From Hofstenia miamia (taxonomy: Eukaryota > Xenacoelomorpha > Acoela): a stretch of DNA of 64,000 nt. The stretch covers positions 1,595,310-1,659,309 of the forward strand of contig SCFE01000087.1 in assembly GCA_004352715.1 (NCBI GenBank), given 5' to 3'. Shown here piece by piece: positions 54,555 to 64,000 of the stretch (positions are counted from its first letter, which is position 1; each line of letters starts with the position of its first letter). Below the pieces are notes generated by a model that worked only from the letters and a program-made list of their open reading frames with translations, had not been told where the DNA came from and did not search any database. Both the position numbers and the translations under genes were made by a program.

Positions 54555-56908
54555 TTTTCAAAACTTACATATTTTACAGCTGAATGTCCGTTCTCCGATC
54601 ATTGCATTACTTCCATTAGCTTTATAACAACGAAACCAGTAATTTCAATAGGAAATGGACCACAATTCGGGAAAAAAATAATCATAATGTTGAAAAACTA
54701 AAATTATCGCTGACTTCTGAACATTGGCATGAAGTGTATTATGCACAAGATACTAATTCTATGATGGAAAATTTCATTTCAATCTTTGAAAAACACCTTA
54801 ATATTTTTTGTCCAGAAAAGAAGATCTTAAATAACAAAAATTTTAAAAATTGTGCCTCTAAATATAAAAAATCTAAACCTTGGTTAACTGATTTATCCAA
54901 AAAATTGATTATTGAAAAGAAAAATGCTTTTAAAAATTTCTTATTGACAAAATCTAGCGAAAATTTCTTAGCTTATAAAAAAGCAAGAAATTTATCAAAT
55001 ATTGAAAATCGTAAATCTTTTAATAAATATATTAAAAATGAATTCAAAATTTTACCAAACCAAAAGTCCAAATGGAAACTCATTCATGAGATTGCTAACA
55101 CTGCAAAATCTAAATCTACAATCATTGAGGAGATTAGAGACTCAGATGGGAACTCATTTACAAATGATTTTGACATTACTAATGTACTAAACGAAACATT
55201 TGTTAACTTGGGAAAATTTAAAGGACCCTATATCAAATATCAATCACCAAATATTAATAATAAAATACCCGAATTCATTTTTCGTTTTTCTACTACATAC
55301 GAAATGATTAAAGCAATTAATAAACTAAAACCCAATAAATCTAGTGGTCCATCTAAAATTCCTTCCTGGATATTAAAAGTAACTGCCTCTATAATTGCTG
55401 AGCCTTTAAATTTCATCTTCAATGAATCCTTAAAACAGAACAATTTTCCAAATCGTTTGAAACAAGCATATATTACTCCGGTTTTCAAAAAGAAAGATGC
55501 AACTTTAGCTATTAATTATAGGCCGATCTCAATTACTTCGCCAATAAGTAAAATTTTCGAACGTCTCTTACATAATCAAATTAGTGACCACCTTTCAAAG
55601 CACCAATTAATGTCAAAAACACAATTTGGTTTCCGCAAGAATTTTTCAACTGATGATGCTCTTTTGTATGCTACCGAAAATTGGCGATCATCTCTTGACT
55701 CTGACAAATTTGTTGCAGTGGCCTGCCTTGATCTTTCAAAAGCTTTTGACTCTATTAATCACGATATCTTATATAAGAAATTAGAAAAGATAAGATTTTC
55801 TGAAAGTAGCGTTAAATTAATATCAAGTTATCTAACTAATAGAATTCAGTGCGTCAAATTAAATAATACTTTCTCTAATTGGCTATCTATAAAAAACGGA
55901 GTACCGCAAGGTACCATTCTTGGACCGCTACTTTTTAACATATATGTAAACGACATGCAGCAACATACGAATTGTCAATTGATTCAATACGCCGATGATA
56001 CATGCATTTTTAGTGGAAATACATCCTTAAATCAAGCAATAAATGATGTAGAACAAAATTGTGAAAAATTGAGTAAATATTTCAACATGCACAAATTAAA
56101 CAACAACAGTGAAAAAACTGAATTTTGCATCTTGAATCCTCAGGGGAAAAGTGTATTCCTACCCAATTCTTCACTTACTTTTAATAACGCCTCAATCTCC
56201 CCTAAAGAATCCTTCAAATATCTTGGTATAACTATTGACTCAAAATTAACATACAAGCAGCAAGTAAAAGAAATTTTAAAACGCATGGCAATGAGTATTA
56301 AAACATTATCACACGTAGCTGAACATTTACCCTCTGCCATTATGATTCAATTATTTCATGCTCTAGTAATGAGTCATCTTAATTATGCAAATACACTTTT
56401 TTCAAGCTTAAATGAATCATTAGTAAAAAAACTTACAATACAATTAAAATGGGCATTGAATGTTTGTCAGAAAAACTGCTCCAAAACAAGAAATTACATT
56501 TTGTCATCTTTGCTGTTTCCAAATCAACTCTTTATTTTTAATATTTTGATAAAGTTTTTTAAAATAACAAATCAATTACCTCCTTATAATTCAATATCAT
56601 TTCCAAACTTTTTTCATAAGCGCAATATAAGAACTAATCATTATACTAGCATTAAATTTCGTAAAAAAATCAAGCAACAGTCTTTTATTAATGTTGCAAT
56701 TCGCAATTGGAATCGATTACCAAGTGAAATTAAAATGATTAAGAGTGCAATTACGTTTAAAAGAAAATTAAAAGCATTTATGTTGAAGGAAAAATTCATT
56801 TTGGGTAAATCATGGTTAGGATTCAAATTTTACAATAAAGATTATACAATAACGCGCAATTAATTTCCATAGCCTGAAGAGAATAAAGAATATCTTATCT
56901 TATCTTAA
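54555..56908 (+). mobile_element. LINE retrotransposon, 5'-truncated, reverse transcriptase frame open
   Basis: Starts inside the last part of an endonuclease domain (AECPFSDHCITSISF, with the conserved SDH) at about 54570, passes one frameshift near 54645, then runs as an open RT frame to 56863. The 3' end is short: GAATAAAGAATATC and a (TTATC)n tail to about 56907. It is the reference for the relic at 1326-3805. The last 1.5 kb reappears at 57471-58390 as the overlap of the next contig. Confidence 0.9.
54645..56863 (+). CDS. LINE reverse transcriptase (5'-truncated ORF2), uninterrupted
   Basis: Reverse transcriptase that copies LINE RNA into DNA at the target site. The frame is open from about 54645 (KWTTIREKNNHNVEKL); the first in-frame ATG is at 54761. 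Counting from 54734: linker 1-160, KLKPNKSSGPSKIPSW at about 197, NYRPISITSPISKIFERLLH (motif 1), KTQFGFRKNFSTDDAL (motif 2), CLDLSKAFDSINHDIL with Asp 333 (motif A), NGVPQGTILGPLLFNIYVND (motif B region), QYADDTCIF with Y419-D422 (motif C), FKYLGITIDSKL (thumb), SHLNYANTLF, and a basic C-terminus ending NWNRLPSEI and KRKLKAFML. All catalytic residues are kept, so the insertion is young, but the endonuclease is truncated and frame-shifted, so it cannot move by itself. Confidence 0.9.
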
Positions 56909-58955
56909 TATTGACGTTAATGTTCGGGAACTTGATTAAATTGTGTGGCGGGAATTCATTAATTATCTTAAAGAAATTTACTATTTTATTATTAAAAATG
57001 ATTAGCTGTCTAAGATAAGATAAGATAATCTATATTCATTTGAATTTTTTTACAATATTTTACTGATATTTCAAATGAATAGCGTCATTAACTACTATGT
57101 ACAAAAAAATGAATAATAACAAAAATGAAATAAATAAAACAACACTGACTACGGATAGCTTACTAATTTCGATTGTGGAGAGTAGCTGCAGTAATATAAT
57201 CTTTTGTTGTAATAATAATTTATTAGAATCAGAAAGAAAACATCTGATAATCTTATTAAATTACAAAATTTGAAAAAAAAGAACTATTTTTTTAATATTT
57301 CTTGAGAATTCGATCGGAAAGAAATTTGTATATTTATTTCTTGCACTGGAACCTGAATATGATTTCTTTCTCGTAACCGATCAACAACATATACTTCTCG
57401 TTTGGGAATTATTCCTCTCAAAATATGATTACTATTGTTCGTTATTTTGTCATATAGCTTGTTATCCTTNTCAATACGCCGATGATACATGCATTTTTAG
57501 TGGAAATACATCCTTAAATCAAGCAATAAATGATGTAGAACAAAATTGTGAAAAATTGAGTAAATTTTTCAACATGCACAAATTAAACAACAGTGAAAAA
57601 ACTGAATTTTGCAACTTGAATCCTCAGGGGAAAAGTGTATTCCTACCCAATTCTTCACTTACTTTTAATAACGCCTCAATCTCCCCTAAAGAATCCTTCA
57701 AATATCTTGGTATAACTATTGACTCAAAATTAACATACAAGCAGCAAGTAAAAGAAATTTTAAAACGCATGGCAATGAGTATTAAAACATTATCACACGT
57801 AGCTGAACATTTACCCTCTGCCATTATGATTCAATTATTTCATGCTCTAGTAATGAGTCATCTTAATTATGCAAATACACTTTTTTCAAGCTTAAATGAA
57901 TCATTAGTAAAAAAACTTACAATACAATTAAAATGGGCATTGAATGTTTGTCAGAAAAACTGCTCCAAAACAAGAAATTACATTTTGTCATCTTTGCTGT
58001 TTCCAAATCAACTCTTTATTTTTAATATTTTGATAAAGTTTTTTAAAATAACAAATCAATTACCTCCTTATAATTCAATATCATTTCCAAACTTTTTTCA
58101 TAAGCGCAATATAAGAACTAATCATTATACTAGCATTAAATTTCGTAAAAAAATCAAGCAACAGTCTTTTATTAATGTTGCAATTCGCAATTGGAATCGA
58201 TTACCAAGTGAAATTAAAATGATTAAGAGTGCAATTACGTTTAAAAGAAAATTAAAAGCATTTATGTTGAAGGAAAAATTCATTTTGGGTAAATCATGGT
58301 TAGGATTCAAATTTTACAATAAAGATTATACAATAACGCGCAATTAATTTCCATAGCCTGAAGAGAATAAAGAATATCTTATCTTATCTTAATATTGACG
58401 TTAATGTTCGGGAACTTGATTAAATTGTGTGGCGGGAATTCATTAATTATCTTAAAGAAATTTACTATTTTATTATTAAAAATGATTAGCTGTCTAAGAT
58501 AAGATAAGATAATCTATATTCATTTGAATTTTTTTACAATATTTTACTGATATTTCAAATGAATAGCGTCATTAACTACTATGTACAAAAAAATGAATAA
58601 TAACAAAAATGAAATAAATAAAACAACACTGACTACGGATAGCTTACTAATTTCGATTGTGGAGAGTAGCTGCAGTAATATAATCTTTTGTTGTAATAAT
58701 AATTTATTAGAATCAGAAAGAAAACATCTGATAATCTTATTAAATTACAAAATTTGAAAAAAAAGAACTATTTTTTTAATATTTCTTGAGAATTCGATCG
58801 GAAAGAAATTTGTATATTTATTTCTTGCACTGGAACCTGAATATGATTTCTTTCTCGTAACCGATCAACAACATATACTTCTCGTTTGGGAATTATTCCT
58901 CTCAAAATATGATTACTATTGTTCGTTATTTTGTCATATAGCTTGTTATCCTTGT
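55984..58955. other. Contig joint: 1486-bp direct repeat at N 57470
   Basis: 55984-57469 equals 57471-58955 apart from scattered differences and a 3-bp indel (AACAACAACAG versus AACAACAG). The 263-aa frame at 57556-58347 is thus the overlap copy of the LINE's C-terminal half, not a second insertion. Confidence 0.9.
57034..57080 (-). repeat. 3'-end hairpin of the second LINE (copy at 58518-58564)
   Basis: Inverted arms ATTCATTTGAA (57034-57044) and TTCAAATGAAT (57070-57080), next to a GATAA-type tail at about 57011-57029 and followed by AGCGTC. The placement, outer bases (ATTCA/TGAAT) and following AGCGTC are the same as in the hairpin at 1350-1394, while the inner stem differs but still pairs. 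Confidence 0.6.
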
Positions 58956-59240
58956 CCAAAATAAATTCCTTCATTGATATATAAGATTCCAATAATCCCA
59001 TTTTCTGTGCTTTGCGTTGGAGACGATCAATTTTGTGTAGGTTTTGTTGTGAACAACATCCCCACACTCTTATGCAATAGCTTATATGAGAGGAAATCAT
59101 TGTTCTATATAAATAATTCAAGTTTTCAAGGCTATAATTTAAGTGTTTCATTTTGAGTAGGAGGTATATTAATGAAGAAAATTTTTTCTCAAGTTTATTC
59201 ACGTGTTCATCAAATCTAGAGTTTTTTTGACACTACACTG
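58494..59240 (-). pseudogene. Second LINE, 3' end only (post-RT domain), minus strand
   Basis: Minus-strand frame 59202-58768 reads HVNKLEKKFSSLIYLLLKM, YRTMISSHISYCIRVWGCCS and LHKIDRLQRKAQKMG, the thumb-to-C-terminal region of a LINE ORF2 (YLGxxIDxxLxFxxHV...). SRFDEHV at about 59220 marks the truncated 5' edge. Its 3' UTR, with the hairpin, ends in a GATAA tail at about 58495-58512. About 100 bp separate it from the tail of the plus-strand LINE: two elements tail to tail. 57010-57469 is the overlap copy. The protein differs from both other (TTATC)n LINEs. Confidence 0.75.
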
Positions 59241-61115
59241 TCAGAGTCCAATTAAACGGGGTGTCAAGTTTTTTAAGAGCATTTAAGCATTTACTCTGTG
59301 AACAGCGTATTAGCATTGTTAAGATGCCTAAAAAGTAGTATGAAACATTTTGATTCCTGCTGTGTTAGAAAATTGGTCTGCACTGTAAGAAATGCTTTTA
59401 ATGTTCTTGGTCAACCTTTTCACCAAATCATTTATTTGAGCTTTGAATAGCAATTTTTATTTAAATGTAACTCGTATAGATACCTAAATGTATCCAGAGT
59501 CTTAACGCAATCATTATTGATATTGAGGATGTAGATGTAAATCCGTGATGCCTTGGTGACACTTAGCGTAGTTATATTGGAAAGATTTTTCATAAAAAAT
59601 ACTCAGAGTATTACGATGCAATCTCCACAGGTCAGTTGCATGTAAATGTCCATCATTTAGTCGAATTTTTTTCGAAATCATTTTTAAGTGCCCTGAAAGT
59701 CATCGCAACCATCAGCTAAAAGCGTTTGACTTATGGGGTTTTAATAATTGTTTCGAATCATTTCATATTGGGAAAATATTATTGTTATTTGTAATTTCTT
59801 TTCATTCGAAGTGTTAGGACTGGCCCGTTTTTATCCTTAAAATATCAGGACCGGTACGGATTAGGCTCGTCTCGTTTCAAACTTTGAGACTCATGCCTAT
59901 GAAAATACACTTCCAACGGCAACAGTTAACCCTAACTATCCTCAATCATGTAGTTAATTAGTTGAGTCGTCAGCATGTGGTTTAATTACCAATTAAACAT
60001 AATTTAAAAATATTTATTTTATACTAAATTAAAATTTGTATCAGTGTAATAGATTGATTATTTTTATTTGAATCCTGTTTTGTAGAAACCATTTTGGATA
60101 GCTTCATATCGTTTATATATTAAATTTTTATAGACGTAGCGGTCATTCTCATTGCTTTATGAAAAACTTATGTTTAAAATCACCAAGACGAAAACAAATG
60201 CCAAGTTTTTTTATCTAAAATCATTCAATTTGAAAAAAACTGCGCGTTTTTTCTTTTAGGAGTACTTATCACTTCAAATATAAATCAGAAACTCGTTTTT
60301 TATTACATTTAGCATTAAGAAGCTCCAAAATATCTTCTATTTTTTCTTTATGCAAGCTTCATTTGTTCTTTCATATTTCTCAATCAGGTTTTTCAGGTGC
60401 ACCAAGTCCTACTAAAAAGTAGGTTGTGGGCAGACCAAAAAGAATTTTTCATATAGTTTTGTAACTGATATTTGCAGTACTACTCATGTTTCATTTGTAC
60501 TTAACATTTTATGCAAAAAAATGCATTTCAAACGGGATTTTTCTTGTAATCATTTTAAATATAAATCTGCGTTTTAAATTTATGAACCATAGAAAAACAA
60601 TAGTCAGATTTCTAATTAAGATTATCCCTAAGGTCTGGATAAAATTTCGTAAAAAATAATTAAAATTGACTATTAAATAGGTTAACAAATGTTAGTTGAC
60701 ATTTGAGTAAAGGCTTTTTTCATTCAGCTGTGTTTGCATTTCCTAACAATTACTTCGAAGTTTTCTGCATAGTTCAATACATTTGGGATCCAGGATGCTT
60801 AGGGAATGCCAAACTGGTTTTTTTAAATTTATGAAGAATGGATATGAGAGGGTATTTAAAAAAATTCAAAGCTTATTTTTTAGAACAAAATAAGCTAAAT
60901 ATTTATCCTTTTTCAAAATTTTCATAAATAAAAAATTAAAGTGTTATTCCTTAGTGAGGCCTCTTATCATTAAACATGGCCGTCTTTAATTGGAAGGCCC
61001 AACAACCAATAAACGGCAGTGCCAAGAGAAGGGATAATAAACAACTAATTTACGCGGTAAACGTTTCGTGCATACAAGTGTTATATAATAATTAACTGTT
61101 ACGCATCACGCTGTT
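59241..61115. other. Intergenic, nothing recognised
   Basis: AT-rich, no frame above about 60 codons with a motif. GGACTGG/GGACCGG words near 59818-59860 may be a repeat remnant. Confidence 0.45.
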
Positions 61116-61981
61116 ATGCGGAATACATGCGCTGTAGTGCATTGTAAGTCCAATTACTATGCAAAAGATGGGTATTTACAAATTTATTCGTTTCCTAAAA
61201 ACAATTCCATTAAAAGTCAATGGTTGAATAGTTTTAGGCGATTAGACTTCCAACCCACTTCTTCTAGTGGCGTTTGTTCTTTTCATTTACGCCTTCAGAT
61301 TTTATCACAAGAAGTATTTCAATTAGAAAGTCGCGCATTGGTAAGTCACTCAAAAGAAAAAGGTTGAAAGCGGAAGCTGTTTCTACCATTTTTCCTGAAT
61401 ATCCCAGTCATTTTCAAAGTGCAAATACTGCTGATGAAGTAATGGTTTCGCATTAAAAAAGTGTTTCAACATGATATGCTAAGCGATCTTGCCAGTTTGG
61501 ATACCAAAGAAACACTAATTACTCATTCTCCAATTGAGTATGAAGCTCTTTATGATTTTAATGAAAATTATGACGACAATTTATCACATGATGACAAAAA
61601 CGTTATATTTTACAAATTAATAAAAGCTGTTCTCAGTGTTCGTCTGCAGCTCCAATGCAAGATTCTAATGTCTCAACTTTGTTAAGCATTTTAAATCGAA
61701 ATGGGCTTCAGATGCCATCTTTTGAAACATATGCAGCTGTGCTGTGGGCCTTTGCATGTTTCAAAAATTTATCAGAAAAGGTTATTCAAGATGATCATGA
61801 ACAACGAAAGCGACTTTATTCTCTTTTTAGTAATAATATTCCAGAAGAATATTTATTCTGTTGTTGTAAAAAAGTTCTTTTTATTTCAATTAACATTATG
61901 TTAAAGAATCAAGTCATTGTTTATAATGATGGTATTCATTCCGCAACATCTAAGCAAAGACTATCAAAGTTTTCATTGTAA
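61116..61981 (+). pseudogene. THAP-domain protein, frame-shifted
   Basis: Starts MRNTCAVVHCKSNYYAKDGY with a C-x4-C pair, then LQIYSFPKN, SQWLNSFRR and SSGVCSFHL, the C-x2-H pair: a THAP C2CH zinc finger, the DNA-binding domain of P-element and THAP proteins. After a frameshift at about 61288 it continues PSDFITRSIS and KSLKRKRLKAEAVSTIFPEY, where AVSTIF equals the AVPTIF box closing THAP domains. Further shifted frames follow (61461-61685 acidic, 61655-61981 with LLSILNRNGLQMPSFETY). A GTAAGT at about 61340 could be a splice donor, but the AVPTIF box lying beyond it argues for a decayed continuous frame. Probably a P-like transposon relic; a broken host THAP gene is possible. Confidence 0.65.
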
Positions 61982-62779
61982 ATTTAGTTTGTGTTGTGAT
62001 TTATAATTTCATGTTATATTCAATATATATATTTTACTAAATAGCTTTTCAATGGTGTAACTTAGAAAAACTATGCAAATTATACAAATTATCAATGTAA
62101 GTGAGTGTCTACATCTTTAGTTTTCGTTAATCTTAAATGTTGACAATTTAAACGAGAATTTTAAAAAAATGGTCTATCCCTTTTCTTGGCACATTGTATA
62201 TTTGCTTGTTAGGCCTTCTATTTAATTGACGGCCATGCTTTAAAACACAACAAAATGGAGTGATTCCNATGTTTCAAAAATTTATCAGAAAAGGTTATTC
62301 AAGATGATCATGAACAACGAAAGCGACTTTATTCTCTTTTTAGTAATAATATTCCAGAAGAATATTTATTCTGTTGTTGTAAAAAAGTTCTTTTTATTTC
62401 AATTGACATTATGTTAAAGAATCGAGTCATTGTTTATGATGGTATTCATTTTCCGCAACATCTAAGCAAAGACTATCAAAGTTTTCATTGTAAATTTAGT
62501 TTGTGTTGTGATTTATAATTTCATGTTATATTCAATATATATATTTTACTAAATAGCTTTTCAATGGTGTAACTTAGAAAAACTATGCAAATTATACAAA
62601 TTATCAATGTAAGTGAGTGTCTACATCTTTAGTTTTCGTTAATCTTAAATGTTGACAATTTAAACGAGAATTTTAAAAAAATGGTCTATCCCTTTTCTTG
62701 GCACATTGTATATTTGCTTGTTAGGCCTTCTATTTAATTGACGGCCATGCTTTAAAACACAACAAAATGGAGTGATTCC
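61757..62779. other. Contig joint: about 511-bp direct repeat at N 62268
   Basis: 61757-62267 and 62269-62779 match, ending with the same GGAGTGATTCC, with a few differences. Unmerged contig ends, so the THAP 3' part is present once. Confidence 0.9.
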
Positions 62780-62782
62780 AGC

Positions 62783-63881
62783 AATGTGTCAATTCCATAA
62801 AGTGTGTCACAACTGAAGTACTAAAATTACGGCCGCCATTTTGGCTGACAGAAAAGTGAGCTTTCACAAATTTAGCGTTTTCAAAATAGTACCACCTTAA
62901 TGCCTGCGCTTAGTGAAAATGTGGTTGATTGTGGCATTTGTTCAAATTATTATCGTTTTGTGTCTCACTTTGTTGTTTTATGATATTTGTGTATTTCAAT
63001 CCGGCGCCAAAATTATGAGGCCTTCTTCAGCTCATCTAACCACTCTTAAGCATGATTAGTGTGACGAGATAACGTTGCGGTGTCGGCCTACGACATTGAA
63101 ATTTGGAAGAAGAATTAAATCGTTGCACTTCTTGTATTATGAACTTAGCCAGAAAACAAGAAGTTAATGCCCATTGTCGAGTTTTTCGTAAAAGGAATCG
63201 TTTAAGCCAGTATAAAATGTTTTCGTAATTAAGGTTACGCATAAAAAACTTCTGAAAGATTGAATTATCGCCTCATTAACTAATAGTTCAATACTTTTCA
63301 ACTACAGCAAATTCTACTGCACTAACGTGAGCCTCGGGGGAGAGGCTGATATGTAATATTTAAGAAGGCTAGAGCTTTTGTAGGAACCCGCCACACATAA
63401 ACTAGATGAATCTTAGACAACGTATATATATATATTAACTTATGAATAAATATTATTTATTACATATATACTTTTGAAAATCAGTGTGCTTATCCTATTA
63501 TTGACAAAAAGTAATAAAGTTGTATTTTGTAAGCTCATTTTTTAAATTTTGTGGCTGGTAATATTGCGCTTAAGGGGGTTAGATCTTGCATTTAGTAGGG
63601 GGAGTAGAGCCCCTACGCACTTTCAACCTCCACACAGATTAGCTTTAAACCTTACCTTTGTGGGTTTGTCAATAGTTAAATATCTGGAAGTTGTATACAG
63701 TATGCACTTTGTTAAGATTAAAATATTTTGGCTGATTGTTACACTTCAATACTACATTGAATTGTACTACAATGAATTACTCAAAAGAAGAAAGGCCAGA
63801 ATTGCTACTTGCGATTAAACTTCGTTGAGAGGTAGCTAGTTTGAAAACATATCATTCACTTTAACTCTCCACAATCTATTA
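62783..63881. other. Intergenic, nothing recognised
   Basis: A short (TA)n lies near 63423-63436. The frames 63036-63242 (-) and 63549-63818 (+) show no motif. Confidence 0.45.
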
Positions 63882-64000
63882 TTAAAATCACTTTTTGCAG
63901 ATGATATAATTGCCTACATGGAGATTAACAGGGAAATAGAAAAAGACACTTTCAAGAGGACATAGATAAATTGAAAGAATGGGGGAATGCGAACCAAATG
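63882..64000 (+). pseudogene. Reverse transcriptase fragment (FADD region), runs off the window
   Basis: Reads LKSLFADDIIAYMEINREIE, the motif C (xADD) and following strand of a LINE reverse transcriptase. After a one-base deletion at about 63951 it reads QEDIDKLKEWGNANQM, matching the LQxDLDxLxxWxxxWQM helix. The downstream part lies outside. The wording differs from the other LINEs in the window and is closer to RTs that use the D(L/I)xxLxxW helix. No upstream RT motifs could be read before 63882. Confidence 0.75.

Noticed and set aside
57556-58347. A second LINE reverse transcriptase gene (263 aa)
   Set aside because: It is the same sequence as 56072-56863 carried over by the contig overlap at N 57470.

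Overview
The window is nuclear DNA from an invertebrate animal. It is AT-rich and intron-bearing, has no operons or prokaryotic signals, and is packed with metazoan transposons: CR1/Jockey-type LINEs, piggyBac, pogo, mariner/Tc1, P/THAP and MITEs. I cannot place it below Metazoa. Most open frames are broken transposon coding regions. Only two loci look like host genes. One is a family of near-identical single-exon frames for a secreted, cysteine-rich, N-glycosylated orphan protein (629 aa): copies at 28969-31105, 40868-42757 and a 3' part at 42993-43735. The other is a spliced gene of which two phase-1 exons can be read (50993-51343 and 52228-52613); the second resembles a netrin-like (NTR) domain.

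Layout. 1-1233: piggyBac-like relic with one TTAA end. 1326-3805: minus-strand LINE with an N gap. 4941-8030: plus-strand CR1/L2-like LINE relic. 11345-14300: minus-strand LINE of unusual, GC-richer composition. 14338-18800: repeats, hairpins and a small MITE. 18819-21615: a MITE split by a 2.4-kb pogo element whose transposase ends in a PHD finger. 22.4-28.3 kb: MITEs, a possible regulatory block, a TTAA piggyBac MITE and a 602-bp mariner relic. 28.5-31.1 kb: orphan gene copy A. 33820-34547: a short TA-flanked Tc1/mariner-type element coding only for a DNA-binding domain. 35224-37295: a mariner-like element with long inverted repeats, interrupted by a 1.1-kb fold-back. 38.5-43.7 kb: orphan gene copies B and C. 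44.1-46.6 kb: piggyBac and P/THAP9-like relics. 49.1-49.5 kb: mariner relic. 51.0-52.6 kb: spliced NTR-like gene. 54.5-59.2 kb: two LINEs tail to tail. 61.1-62.5 kb: THAP relic. 63.9-64.0 kb: start of another reverse transcriptase.

Assembly warning. Several N runs join contigs whose ends repeat one another (23277-23793/24300-24816, 29115-29353/29362-29600, 38561-39395/39743-40577, 55984-57469/57471-58955, 61757-62267/62269-62779). At two places a small contig sits between overlapping ends. These direct repeats are most simply unmerged contig ends or alleles, so apparent tandem copies there should not be counted as biology.

The most notable observations are the orphan secreted family, which is more alike in its coding part than upstream and carries mosaic variants; a covarying hairpin at the 3' end of two LINE families that both end in a GATAA-type repeat; the DNA-binding-only transposon; and the previously hidden NTR-like exons.
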